Shown one piece after another: positions 36,290 to 46,061 of a DNA stretch of 59,171 nt. The notes beneath the pieces are model-generated. The model searched no databases. It saw only the letters and a list, made by a program, of their open reading frames with translations, and had not been told where the DNA came from. Within the stretch, counting starts at the first letter, position 1. Each line of letters opens with the position of its first letter. The stretch comes from Mariniblastus sp. (GTDB lineage Bacteria > Planctomycetota > Planctomycetia > Pirellulales > Pirellulaceae), in the NCBI GenBank assembly GCA_028823415.1, contig JAPKBL010000021.1:1-59171 (forward strand), in the 5' to 3' direction. A program made the position numbers and the translations under genes.

Positions 36290-38704
36290 TTACCACTTGA
36301 CGACTAACCGCCAGCAGCGATGAATCCGACGGTTTCTAAAATCCTCGGGAACTGTCTGTTTGCTTATTTCGCGGATTTCGAAAAGACCGCTCAGGAAATC
36401 GTCATCAAATTTAAACCTGCGGAAGTTTGTTGAAAAGTAAACAACGCCGCCAAGTCTCATTACTGCATGAACCTTTTCAAGTAATTCACAATGCCGATCT
36501 TGAACATCCCAGTCTAATTCGGTTTGTTTGCTATTGGAAAAAGTTGGGGGATCAACGATGGCAAGATCAAATCGTTTGCGTTTGTCCTCAACGGCGGTTT
36601 CGAGAAAGTTGATCGAGTCCTCTGTGACAAATTGGTGTTTCAGGGGATCGATCCCGTTTAGCTTAAAGTTCTGTTTTGCCCAGTCCAGATAGTTTTTGGA
36701 AAGATCAACGGTTGTCGCCCGGGTCGCACCGCCTTTAACTGCGTAGACGGAAAATGAGCCCGTGTAGGCAAACAAATTTAGAAAGTCTTTGCCAGCGGAT
36801 TCAGCTTCCACCATTTGTCGTGTCGTTCGGTGATCGAGGAAGAGTCCGGTGTCGACGTAGTCAATCAGGTTGACAGCGAATTTCAGTCCGCCTTCGTGGA
36901 CCGTGATCAACTTGCCGGAGCTATCTATTTTCTCATATTGTTGAGAAGTAGTCGAACGTCGTCGTTTTTTTAGGTGGGTTTGGGCGATCGGTATCTCGAG
37001 CGTTTGGGACGCCGTGACTTTCATGAGTTCAAGCCATGCGGAATGACGTGCGAGGTCTCGCTCATGCGGACGATCATATTCGGTTATATGTAGGTGGTCT
37101 TCATAACGATCGATGACCAGCGGGATTTCGGGGATGTCGCGCTCATATATTCGAAAGCAAGTGATGTTTCGCTTGGCCGGCCATCGACGTAAGTGCTTCG
37201 CTCTTTTTCTTAGGCGATTGGCCAGCAATTCGGCCTGTTCATGATCTTTGGGGTGCAGTCCGCCAAACAATGGCAGTACCAGCGGCTTTGGCTGGGGGAT
37301 ATTATCGCGGGGAGAAACTGGAGCCACCTGCTCGACAGCGTCGGAATCGCCAGAGGCCAAGAGAGTTGTCGCGATCTGCGGAACTGGCTTGGTAGGCATC
37401 GATGGGATTGTCGGAGGGACTGGTTCTACTGGGCGATTTTCGGCGCTCGATACTGGGAGGGTCGTTGGGGTTTGGGTAACCGGGGTTTGCGATGTGGAAT
37501 CGCCGCCAATCACATCCGAATTATCCTCAGGCTGTAGCCGCTGAGATGTATCTGCCATCGGTGGATTTGCACGAGGTGGGCGCGGCCCGAGAAACTGATA
37601 ATAAGTACATTCGAGACGACCGTTGAATAGCTTGCGTCGTCGCGTCGCCGATTTCTGAATGATGGCTTCGAATTTGGGCATATTCGTAATTAGGAATAAT
37701 GACCATGTGGGAAGGCGCTGCATTATCCCAGGGATGCTCCTGTATAACCCCAGCAGACGTTCCTGATCTTCGAGTCGCTCGCCGTAAGGCGGATTGGTAA
37801 TAATGCAGCCATATTCGCGTTTACTCGTTAGCTCGTTGAAATCAAGATGCTGAAAATGGACGTAATCGGCGACCCCTGCTTGCTGACTGTGGTAACGTGC
37901 GAGACTCAAAACTTCTTGATCGCGGTCAGTTCCGATAATTTGGAACCGGATGTTTTTTTTCTCTAGATCCTTTGCTTCTTCGATGGACTGATTCCACAAT
38001 TCAGTTGGAATAATATCCCAGTCCTTCGCCGTGAAAGACCGATTGATCCCCGGAGCAATATTGAGACCCTGGAGAGCGGCTTCGATTGCGATGGTTCCGG
38101 AACCGCAAAACGGATCGATCAAGGGACGTTCAGGATTCCACACGCTCAGTGAAACGAGGGCAGCTGAGAGCGTTTCTTTTAAGGGGGCTTCGGCGACCAA
38201 TTTCCGATAGCCTCGTTTGTGAAGACTGGGGCCTGTCGTGTCAATCGTCAGGGTTGCGACGTCGTTGAGGAGAGCGATTTCTACTTTGTATACGGCGCCG
38301 GATTCTGGCAATGTGTTGACGTTGTGATAGTGCAGAAGGCTTTCGACTATCGCACGTTTAACACTTCGCTGGACAGCCGGAACGCTGGTTAACTGGGAAA
38401 GTCGGGATCGTCCAATAACTGGAAACGAAGCATCGGCCGGGATAAATTGACTCCAGTCAAAGTCTTTGACAATGTCATATAACGCGTCAAAATCCGGGGC
38501 ATCGAATTTTTGCACTTCAACGAGGACGCGGTCGGCTGTACGCAGCCAAAGGTTAGTCCGGCAAACGGCGGTCCAGTCCCCCGTGAAATCTACGCGTCCG
38601 GGTTGAGATATTCGAGGGGAATAACCCAAGGCAATCAATTCACGCTTGACAATCGCCTCAAGTCCAAATGCACAGGCGGCGGTAAGTTTCAGATTGTCTT
38701 GCAT
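36290..38704 (-). CDS. rlmL: Bifunctional 23S rRNA methyltransferase RlmKL
   Basis: 804 aa, about 100 longer than the E. coli enzyme. Residues 1-160 carry the THUMP domain; the RlmL methyltransferase follows with DPFCGSGTIAIEAAL near 198 and the catalytic NPPYGERL near 305. Residues about 385-475 are a Pro/Thr/Ser-rich linker that explains the extra length. The RlmK half has the SAM site FLNLFAYTGSFSVYAVKGGA near 645 and VDPPTFSNSK near 730. The enzyme makes m2G2445 and m7G2069 in 23S rRNA (E. coli numbering). Start ATG 38704 precedes the THUMP region directly. It is likely monocistronic. Confidence 0.95.
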   Translation of the reverse strand: MQDNLKLTAACAFGLEAIVKRELIALGYSPRISQPGRVDFTGDWTAVCRTNLWLRTADRVLVEVQKFDAPDFDALYDIVKDFDWSQFIPADASFPVIGRSRLSQLTSVPAVQRSVKRAIVESLLHYHNVNTLPESGAVYKVEIALLNDVATLTIDTTGPSLHKRGYRKLVAEAPLKETLSAALVSLSVWNPERPLIDPFCGSGTIAIEAALQGLNIAPGINRSFTAKDWDIIPTELWNQSIEEAKDLEKKNIRFQIIGTDRDQEVLSLARYHSQQAGVADYVHFQHLDFNELTSKREYGCIITNPPYGERLEDQERLLGLYRSIPGIMQRLPTWSLFLITNMPKFEAIIQKSATRRRKLFNGRLECTYYQFLGPRPPRANPPMADTSQRLQPEDNSDVIGGDSTSQTPVTQTPTTLPVSSAENRPVEPVPPTIPSMPTKPVPQIATTLLASGDSDAVEQVAPVSPRDNIPQPKPLVLPLFGGLHPKDHEQAELLANRLRKRAKHLRRWPAKRNITCFRIYERDIPEIPLVIDRYEDHLHITEYDRPHERDLARHSAWLELMKVTASQTLEIPIAQTHLKKRRRSTTSQQYEKIDSSGKLITVHEGGLKFAVNLIDYVDTGLFLDHRTTRQMVEAESAGKDFLNLFAYTGSFSVYAVKGGATRATTVDLSKNYLDWAKQNFKLNGIDPLKHQFVTEDSINFLETAVEDKRKRFDLAIVDPPTFSNSKQTELDWDVQDRHCELLEKVHAVMRLGGVVYFSTNFRRFKFDDDFLSGLFEIREISKQTVPEDFRNRRIHRCWRLVVKW

Positions 38705-38973
38705 TCCGCGCTCGTGCGTGAGTTTCGTTAGGTTTAAGCCCTAGCTTAACCCAATTGAAATAAATAGGAAAACGGGGGTGAGACATCATCGAGATCATTA
38801 ATCCGAAATATCTTCAGTATACAAGCGGCGAATTTGTAACGACGTAGATAAATTAGGCGAATCGAAATTCAGGCGGAAATTGCCGAGATCCCAGAAATCC
38901 GTAGGCGAGTGGAAAGGAATGGTCTACATTTGAATTCTAATACCCAATTGGAAATATAACGGAGGTAAGTTCG

Positions 38974-40344
38974 ATGCCGCGAGTTAGTTGGTGCCTAAGT
39001 GTAGCTATGTTCATTGCAATTCAAACAGGGTTCCTTGGTGCCGCTGAAATTCAGGAAAAACCTAATGTTATCGTTATTATGGCGGATGATTTGGGAAACG
39101 GAGATCTTAGCTTCTGCGGCGCAGAGGATCTGCAGTCTCCCAATATCGATGCGTTGTTTAAGTCGGGGATGAGGTTTGATTTTGCTTATGCGAATTGTCC
39201 AGTTTGTTCGCCATCACGCGCTTCTTTAATTTCTGGGCGATATCCCGAATTGGTCGGTGTTCCGGGGGTTATCCGAACGCACCCTGAGAATAGCTGGGGA
39301 TACATGGATCCTGATGCCGTTTTATTACCGGAAGTTATGAAAACGGCCGGGTACCACACCGCATTAATTGGCAAGTGGCATTTGGGCCTTGAGGCTCCCA
39401 ATCGACCTAACGACCGAGGGTTTGATTTGTTTCACGGGTTTTTAGCTGACATGATGGATGATTACTATCAGCACCGCCGTCACAACATTGAATACATGCA
39501 TCTCAATGATCAAGTGATTGATGTCAAAGGTCACGCGACGGATTTATTCACCGATTGGTCGTGCGATTATCTCAAGTCTCGGGTCGGCCAGTCTTCTCCG
39601 TTTTTTCTTTGCCTAACCTATAACGCGCCCCATACTCCAATTCAGCCGCCGAAAGATTGGTACCAAAAAGTCAAACAGCGAGAACCCAACATTGACGACC
39701 GACGCGCTAAGCTCGTCGCCTTGATTGAGCACATGGATTCTGGCATTGGTCGGGTAATGAAGACGTTGCGCGAGACGGAACTTGAGCGAAACACGCTGGT
39801 TATTTTTACTTCAGATAACGGAGGCCAATTGAATGTGGGCGCAAATAATGGTGCCTTGCGTGATGGAAAACAAAGTATGTATGAGGGTGGATTACGCGTC
39901 CCAACCTGTTTTGTTTGGCCAGGCAAAATTGCGGAGAATTCGAAATCCGAGGAACGCATGATCACAATGGACATTTTCCCGACGGTGTGTGAGGCTGTCG
40001 GTGCTGGATTTGATCATCCGATCGATGGTATCAGCCTCTTGCCGTTACTTAATAGGAAAACCCAATCGCTCGGCGATCGAGATCTGTTCTTTCATCGGCG
40101 GGAAGGTGGTTTACGGTACGGCGGGTTGATTGCAAATGCGATGATTCGCGGAAATTGGAAATTACTGCAAAACAGCCCCTTTGAGGCACAGCAACTGTAT
40201 GACCTCTCGGTTGACCCGCTTGAGACACGTGACTTAAAGAGTGTGAATAAAAAGAAATATCAAGAAATGGCTCAGGCGCTTCGGGTTCAGGTTCAGCGAG
40301 GTGGAATGGTGCGTTGGCAGAATCCAACTGCGAAAAAGAAGTGA
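38974..40344 (+). CDS. Secreted arylsulfatase-type sulfatase
   Basis: 456 aa. Signal peptide at residues 1-23. The sulfatase core begins NVIVIMADDLGNGD with D38 and D39, and the formylglycine site is C78-S-P-S-R82 followed by ASLISGRYPE. Other signatures: TALIGKWHLGL, FFLCLTYNAPHTPIQPP, TLVIFTSDNGG. This is the arylsulfatase A/GALNS-like branch and distinct from the sulfatase at 25132-26700. A clear GGAGG site at 38961-38965 lies 8 bases before ATG 38974. Role: sulfate ester removal from polysaccharides, with the sugar unknown. Confidence 0.95.
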   Translation: MPRVSWCLSVAMFIAIQTGFLGAAEIQEKPNVIVIMADDLGNGDLSFCGAEDLQSPNIDALFKSGMRFDFAYANCPVCSPSRASLISGRYPELVGVPGVIRTHPENSWGYMDPDAVLLPEVMKTAGYHTALIGKWHLGLEAPNRPNDRGFDLFHGFLADMMDDYYQHRRHNIEYMHLNDQVIDVKGHATDLFTDWSCDYLKSRVGQSSPFFLCLTYNAPHTPIQPPKDWYQKVKQREPNIDDRRAKLVALIEHMDSGIGRVMKTLRETELERNTLVIFTSDNGGQLNVGANNGALRDGKQSMYEGGLRVPTCFVWPGKIAENSKSEERMITMDIFPTVCEAVGAGFDHPIDGISLLPLLNRKTQSLGDRDLFFHRREGGLRYGGLIANAMIRGNWKLLQNSPFEAQQLYDLSVDPLETRDLKSVNKKKYQEMAQALRVQVQRGGMVRWQNPTAKKK

Positions 40345-40480
40345 GCCGCAGCGGGTCTGTTCTCGTGGTTCGACAACCGCTGGCGACGAGATCGTTTGAA
40401 GGCAACGTTAGTATGTACAGCGATTCCCCATCGATTTGTTGGGAATGCTTTCCATTGATCGTCAAGCCAAAGGCTCGCAA

Positions 40481-42406
40481 TTATTTTTTCGAGTTGATAC
40501 TTTTCAGATAGTCAAGTAACTCAAAAATCTCGTCTTCGGTGAATCGATCCATCAGCCCTTTGGGCATGATGCTGACTGACGACTTAATCATGTCATCAAT
40601 ATCATCCTGTGCGATGACGGTTGGCTCGGCCGATTCCGGGTTCGGTAGAATTGAAATCGTGTTTTTGTCTTCCGACAGGACGATGCCTGAAATGACATCT
40701 CCATCGAGTGTGATGACTTTGCGAACGCTGTACTTCGGTTCAATCTTGTGGGATGGTTCAATGACTTCTCTTAAGACACCCGCCGCGTCTCCTTTCCAAC
40801 GTGACCAAACATCAGTCAAATCCGGACCGACAGCTTTTCCCTCCTGCCCCACTTGATGGCACTGGGCACAGGTTGCCTCGTTAAAGATTTTTTTCCCGAT
40901 TTCAAAACTTCGGCCCCGCAAACCCATTTCAATTTTGCTGTTAAAGTCTTCAATTTTCCAGGCCTGAACCACTGGGCGGTTGGAGCCAACGGGATCTTTG
41001 GGCTCAATGGGATTTCGTTGGAATTCACCAAGGTTGTCGACAACAACCATCACTCCGTACATCCGCATCCAGTGACCTGGGAAGGTGCAGACGTAGGGGT
41101 ACTCGCCGGGTTCGCTTGGAGCTCGAAATGTGACGCGCGTCTGTTTTTCGGCCGATACCATTTCCGTGCCAAAAAGAACGTTGTCTGAATCGGGGACATA
41201 CTGTTTCCCACTTGGGCCAATACTTGGGCCTTCCGCAGCGGCTTGGAGAGCGACCGACTGCAAAGCGTCGGGTTTGGTAATGACTAAATTATGAGCCATC
41301 AGATCTTCGTTTTTCAAAATGATTTGGATGTCTGTGCCGGCTTGAACCGCAAACCAGGGGACGTCGTATCTCATTTCTTCCCCGACGGTGTGGATCAGTA
41401 TTACGCGCACCGTGACGTCACTCAGTCGTTTTCGATAACGATCGCTCATTTCCGAGGGAATCAGACCGAGTGTTTGGTCGGCGAGTTGCATTGCTTCGAC
41501 AAATGCGTTGGATGTTCGGTCTGCGGTTGGCGTATCTTCGGCAAACTTTACCAGAAAGGAAGCGAGTTGTTCGGCGGACGGGAGATCTCGGTTCTTGCGG
41601 GGAATTTTAAGTAAGGCTCTCACCGCAGATTCGCGCAATTCAGGGATTTTAACGAGGGGAGCCAGTGCTTTGAAATTTCCCGAGGGATCAACGGTGATAC
41701 TAGTGACTGCCTTGACGGCGGCAAGTCTCACGTTGATGGAATGTTTGTCGTCTATCCCTTCAATGATGCGAGATCGTAATGAATTCCGAATCTTTTGGTT
41801 GGGTATCAATGGTATTGATTCAAAAAGTGTTGCCAGATTGTTGGGGGGGGCTGAGGCAATGTCAAATGCTTTCGTCGGCGCTCCAGCGAGTATTAAACCT
41901 GCAAAACCTGCGATCTTGAGTAGCCGATTGTCAGATTCGGTCGCCTCGATGAGTGACCCAGTTCGGGATTTCAAAGTGTCGTTGTTTTGTTCAAGTAAAA
42001 GGCTAACAAACTGCTTAGCGGTTCCCTTTAAGTCTCCTTCAGAATCGAAATCAGGTATGAGGTCGAGAAGGACGGTCACTGGATCGGTATCATTAATTTT
42101 CGCGATCGCTTGAACGGCGTCATCCCGATCACTTTTCGCAATCCCCTCTCTGCCTAATATCTCCTGATGGACTAGCAAGAACTTGGGGTCATCGTCACTT
42201 CGTTCCACCAAAAGCAGGCGAGCATTGTTGAGCCTCTGAAGTTGATATTTAACGATCCTTGGGTTTTTGTCGAGGAAGATCTTGGGTGGTTTTATTTCCT
42301 GTTCTTTTTCGGCATGCGCGTGTGTTTGAGCGAAGACATCAGAAGAGGTGATTCCGAAAACGGGACTGAGAAAAAATAATACGCAATAGACAAGTGATTT
42401 AAGCAT
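40481..42406 (-). CDS. Azurin-like cupredoxin fused to PVC-type cytochrome c
   Basis: 641 aa from ATG 42406, which begins a signal peptide (MLKSLVYCVLFFLSPVFG); the ORF is open 40 codons further up. Order: an N-terminal helical HEAT-like region (about 45-320), a cupredoxin domain with His in EDLMAHNLVITKP and the type-1 copper loop CTFPGHWMRM (C440, H445, M449, the same spacing as azurin), then the haem domain with CAQCH at 513-517, GPDLTDVW, and MPKGLMDRFTEDEIFELLDYL. Copper and haem on one chain suggest an electron relay in the periplasm. It lies 204 bases after the SGNH-propeller gene on the same strand and probably works with it. Confidence 0.92.
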   Translation of the reverse strand: MLKSLVYCVLFFLSPVFGITSSDVFAQTHAHAEKEQEIKPPKIFLDKNPRIVKYQLQRLNNARLLLVERSDDDPKFLLVHQEILGREGIAKSDRDDAVQAIAKINDTDPVTVLLDLIPDFDSEGDLKGTAKQFVSLLLEQNNDTLKSRTGSLIEATESDNRLLKIAGFAGLILAGAPTKAFDIASAPPNNLATLFESIPLIPNQKIRNSLRSRIIEGIDDKHSINVRLAAVKAVTSITVDPSGNFKALAPLVKIPELRESAVRALLKIPRKNRDLPSAEQLASFLVKFAEDTPTADRTSNAFVEAMQLADQTLGLIPSEMSDRYRKRLSDVTVRVILIHTVGEEMRYDVPWFAVQAGTDIQIILKNEDLMAHNLVITKPDALQSVALQAAAEGPSIGPSGKQYVPDSDNVLFGTEMVSAEKQTRVTFRAPSEPGEYPYVCTFPGHWMRMYGVMVVVDNLGEFQRNPIEPKDPVGSNRPVVQAWKIEDFNSKIEMGLRGRSFEIGKKIFNEATCAQCHQVGQEGKAVGPDLTDVWSRWKGDAAGVLREVIEPSHKIEPKYSVRKVITLDGDVISGIVLSEDKNTISILPNPESAEPTVIAQDDIDDMIKSSVSIMPKGLMDRFTEDEIFELLDYLKSINSKK

Positions 42407-42610
42407 GATAGCCGGGTCGGAAGTTACTGGGTTAAAAGTTCTAGCAAGCATGAGCCACCTATCGGATGAGTCGAATTTTATTCGCTGAGCGTCGCTCAGA
42501 TCATCAAGGAAAAATTCAACCACCATCGTGTTGGAAATGTCCGAAGGGACCGATTAATGGTCCGCTGGGGCAACGGTCTTTTGAGAAATTGGAGCGAAAC
42601 GCGGGGCAAA

Positions 42611-45376
42611 CTAGTTTGTCCCCTCGATAACCTTCATTGTTTCATCTAATAAATATTCGAGCTGTTCATCAGTTTCTTGTTCCAGAACATTTAAGACCGA
42701 CTCCGCTACATCTTCCGGAGGGAAAAAACTTGCCGCTCTAACGGCTTCAGCCCGAACCATTGCCGATTTATCTGCGATGGCTGATTCCAGCAAAGCCGTG
42801 GCATTTTTCACACGTGGATGCCAGAAAGATAAAACCCGAACTGCCGCTGCCCGCGCGTGATAGTCGTCTGACTTGAGCATTCGTTCAAGTAGTGCCTGAT
42901 TGAACACATTGTGAGTTTGATAAACCCATAGCCCCTCAAGCATGTGGTGTTCTCTATTTGGGTCGGACGAATCCGCTCGATCGAGCCATTTCTCAAGCTC
43001 GGGAATGACCGATTCGGTGCTCCGGGCCGCGATTTCTCGTCGAACGCGATAGCGTGTCCGGTCTTCCGGAAGTTTTAGTAAGTCGAGGAGTTCGGCAACC
43101 GACGCTCCGTCAATTTTGGGCGGTTGGACGAGGGGACGGCCCTTGTAGGTAATTCTCCAGATCCGACCGTGGCTGTGATCGCGATTGGGTTCTCGAAGGT
43201 TGTGTTGCAAGTGTCCGATCAATGCATTGTGCCAATCGACAATATACAACGCACCATCGGGGCCGAACTGAATATCGACGGGTCGGAAATTTCCATCGTC
43301 ACATTGAAGGAGTGGTTCGATCTCGGTTGCGAAAAATCCGGATCCTTCTTCGGCCATTTTATGATTTAAAATTGCCCGTTCACTAATGACGTTATTGAAT
43401 AAATAATTCCCTTGCATCTCTGGCGGGAAATTAGAACTGGATACGATCTCGCAACCGGAAGTCGGGCGAATACGTTTCTTTAGCAACTTTGGAGCGTCGG
43501 GGACCTTGACCTTCTTGCCGATGTTCAAGGTTCGTTTGTAATGATTTCCGCCGGGGTGCTTGGCGGGATAGGTTGTTTTTCCGGAGATTAGTGCAGACCA
43601 ATAATGTTGGCCACCTGATGCGTCGGCGATAAAATTCTGACCCCATTTATCGAAAACGTGCCCCCATGGATTTGCGAACGCGTAATTCGCATGAACTTCT
43701 GTCTCGTGAGTTTTGGGGTGATAACGCCAAATTCCTGCCTCATTACACCGAGTTAAACCGTAGGGACTTTCGACCTGTGAATATTTAAAGGTGCCCTCCC
43801 CGAAATATAATCCACCCCCCGGTCCCCACTCAAATGCAGCAATGCCGTGATGGGAATCCGCGGTTCCCATGCCGACAATCTGTCGAATTCGGATATCAGC
43901 GACATCGTCGCCATCGGTGTCCTTGAGAAAGAGAATATCGGGTTGTTGAGCGACAAAAGCTCCCCCCTCGCCCAGTTCGAATCCGGTCGGAACATACAAT
44001 CCATCTGCGAAGACCTTGCATTGATCTGCGCGGCCGTCCGAATCTTGATCGGTAAGTATCAACAGTTTGTCTTCGAGTTCCGTTTTTGGTTTCCAATGCG
44101 GATAGGAGGGCATCGTTGAAACCCACATTCTGCCTTTGTTGTCAAAATTAAGTGAAACTGGATTTGCCAGCTCGGGAAAGTCTTCTTCGGAAGCGAAAAC
44201 ATTGATTTCGAATCCCTCGGCCATTTTGAATTTGGCAATCTGGTCTTCGGCAGGACTGTATTCAAGCGAGCCGAGTTTTCCAGCTTTTGCTTGTTTATCA
44301 TTCGGTCCGCCGACATTTGTCTTGGGGTTAATGAACGGTAGCGTATTACTGTCGTCAATTTTATCGGCCGCGTCTGCGCCTTGGGCGACGGCCCATAAAT
44401 GCTGGTCGCGATTAATGGTCATTTGATCGAGGATGGCTCTCTCGCGTTCCATCACGTCTTCATTGTTGTAGGTTCCATCGGACCCAGCCTTGCCACGACC
44501 TCCATAAATGGAAAAACCATTAACTGCCCGATAACGATGCCACCAATGAAAGTTTTTGTCTTTAATTGCAGCGTTGAGTTGCGGGTTCGTTTTAATGTCC
44601 TCGCCCGACCTGCCAAAAAGTTCTTGATTTAAAATTGGAGCGAGAGCCTGATAGCCTGAGTCGTTGAGTTGCATGCCGTCGAGGGTCAGACGATTCTCGT
44701 TCTTTTCGAAAAGCAATTTTGTAGGTTCAAAAATATTGGCGAATCCAACGCCGTTCTTTCGCGCGACCGATTCGATTTTTGCGGTGTACAAACGAATGTT
44801 TTCGTTCTGTTCGGTGCCGTCGGGTAAGTTGACGTCCCCGGTGTTCTCAAAGGCAGTCGGTGAAATTAAAACGATCTTGGGCCCAATGCCCGAGGCATTG
44901 TACATTTTCGATTTCGTGTCTTGAACGAGTTGATCGAGCTGTTCGCCGAATTGATCGACGCCGGCTTTCCCTTGGAACGCTTCGTTGGCACCAAATAACA
45001 TTAGTATCACACTCGCGCGGGACCTTGCGAGATGGACGTCGGGCGCACCAAAGTTAAGCGAACGCAATTGCAGGTCGACCGTGTCACCTGGGAAACACAG
45101 GTTTCGAACGGTTAACTCTTTGTCAGCATGAATTTGATGCAGTAACGTTTCCCAATGGTTTCGATGCTGCATCCGTTCACCTAAAGCGTTACCAACGAGG
45201 CAAATGTGGTCGCCGAGTTCGAGTTCGACTGCCATTCCCAATTCAGGTGGTGCTGCTGGAGTCGCTTTCGCGTTGGCGTCGAATTTGAAGTCGTCTGTTT
45301 GAGCGACTGCAGGCTCAGCGAATAGCCCAATCGAGAAGAGTACGAATGTAGAAACAATTAAAAATCTATCAGCCAT
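42611..45376 (-). CDS. Secreted SGNH-like/beta-propeller protein of the PVC dehydrogenase group
   Basis: 921 aa with a signal peptide (1-26). Residues about 55-255 are an SGNH-hydrolase-like fold, but block I reads VGNALGE (G62-N63-A64 instead of GDS) and block V reads DGMQLN where His is usual, so the Ser and His of the triad are missing; GANE of block III remains. Residues about 365-740 are a sugar-dehydrogenase-like propeller (FDNKGRMWVSTMPSYPHW, DQDSDGRADQCKVF, HGIAAFEWGPGGGLYFGEG, FGPDGALYIVDWHN). HEAT-like repeats end the protein. No CxxCH is present; the neighbouring gene supplies the haem. ATG 45376 is chosen over TTG 45388. Confidence 0.9.
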   Translation of the reverse strand: MADRFLIVSTFVLFSIGLFAEPAVAQTDDFKFDANAKATPAAPPELGMAVELELGDHICLVGNALGERMQHRNHWETLLHQIHADKELTVRNLCFPGDTVDLQLRSLNFGAPDVHLARSRASVILMLFGANEAFQGKAGVDQFGEQLDQLVQDTKSKMYNASGIGPKIVLISPTAFENTGDVNLPDGTEQNENIRLYTAKIESVARKNGVGFANIFEPTKLLFEKNENRLTLDGMQLNDSGYQALAPILNQELFGRSGEDIKTNPQLNAAIKDKNFHWWHRYRAVNGFSIYGGRGKAGSDGTYNNEDVMERERAILDQMTINRDQHLWAVAQGADAADKIDDSNTLPFINPKTNVGGPNDKQAKAGKLGSLEYSPAEDQIAKFKMAEGFEINVFASEEDFPELANPVSLNFDNKGRMWVSTMPSYPHWKPKTELEDKLLILTDQDSDGRADQCKVFADGLYVPTGFELGEGGAFVAQQPDILFLKDTDGDDVADIRIRQIVGMGTADSHHGIAAFEWGPGGGLYFGEGTFKYSQVESPYGLTRCNEAGIWRYHPKTHETEVHANYAFANPWGHVFDKWGQNFIADASGGQHYWSALISGKTTYPAKHPGGNHYKRTLNIGKKVKVPDAPKLLKKRIRPTSGCEIVSSSNFPPEMQGNYLFNNVISERAILNHKMAEEGSGFFATEIEPLLQCDDGNFRPVDIQFGPDGALYIVDWHNALIGHLQHNLREPNRDHSHGRIWRITYKGRPLVQPPKIDGASVAELLDLLKLPEDRTRYRVRREIAARSTESVIPELEKWLDRADSSDPNREHHMLEGLWVYQTHNVFNQALLERMLKSDDYHARAAAVRVLSFWHPRVKNATALLESAIADKSAMVRAEAVRAASFFPPEDVAESVLNVLEQETDEQLEYLLDETMKVIEGTN

Positions 45377-46061
45377 GAATTTACCCAACCGTGTTTTGGT
45401 TCAACAGAGTGACATATCGCGAGGGAATCTGCCGGACAAAGTTTCCGTCATAACCGCAATTGTACACCGGTTTTGCCATGAGAAAACAGGACGAAAAATT
45501 CTTATTTACACTGTTTATGCTTACGTCGAATTGATAAGAGCAAAACAATCTGACTCGGAATTACAGCAGATTTTCAGAGGGTTGGCGAACCTAGCCGTTT
45601 TGTCGCTGCCGATACTGCTTGGTCTTGCTCATGTCCGCGCGGCAAGAATCTGGTTCATTTTTGTCAGGGTTAGTTACGAGCTGGATCTCATCGCGTCAAT
45701 GGAGAGGGGCAGCTGATCAAAATAGCGGGCGAATGACAGACGTTGCCTCATATTTTCCTGAGTTCATTGAAATAGCCCGCTACAAGCTTCGGTTCTACGC
45801 AGCTTGGCGAATCGTTGGGTTGTTCAACTAGCCAGACGTTCAGAAACGATCCATGGGCGATGGCCAATCGGCCATCGCGCTCAGAAAGCAAAACGGAATT
45901 GTCGCGTTTGTTTTTTATTGGAGGCCGAATGACTCAACGCTTGCGGCGAAGTTAGTCCAATGTTTTCAATGATCAGGCCAGTCGATCACTGCTTGGTTCA
46001 CGAACGTGAAGACTGCTGAATGTAGTTCGAATGCCGTGAATGCTAATGGTTGAGATTAGTT
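45377..46061. other. Long intergenic region with one strong hairpin
   Basis: 685 bases between two minus-strand genes. A plus ORF of 113 codons begins at 45375 but has no recognisable features. The inverted repeat at 45857-45878 is the only clear structure. Confidence 0.45.
45857..45878. repeat. Perfect 9-bp inverted repeat
   Basis: GCGATGGCC and GGCCATCGC are separated by AATC. No T tract follows on either strand, so it is a hairpin or protein-binding site of unknown role. Confidence 0.6.

Noticed and set aside
45375..45716. 113-codon plus-strand ORF divergent from the SGNH-propeller gene
   Set aside because: No domain, no signal, no ribosome site, and odd composition; likely chance in an AT-rich promoter region.
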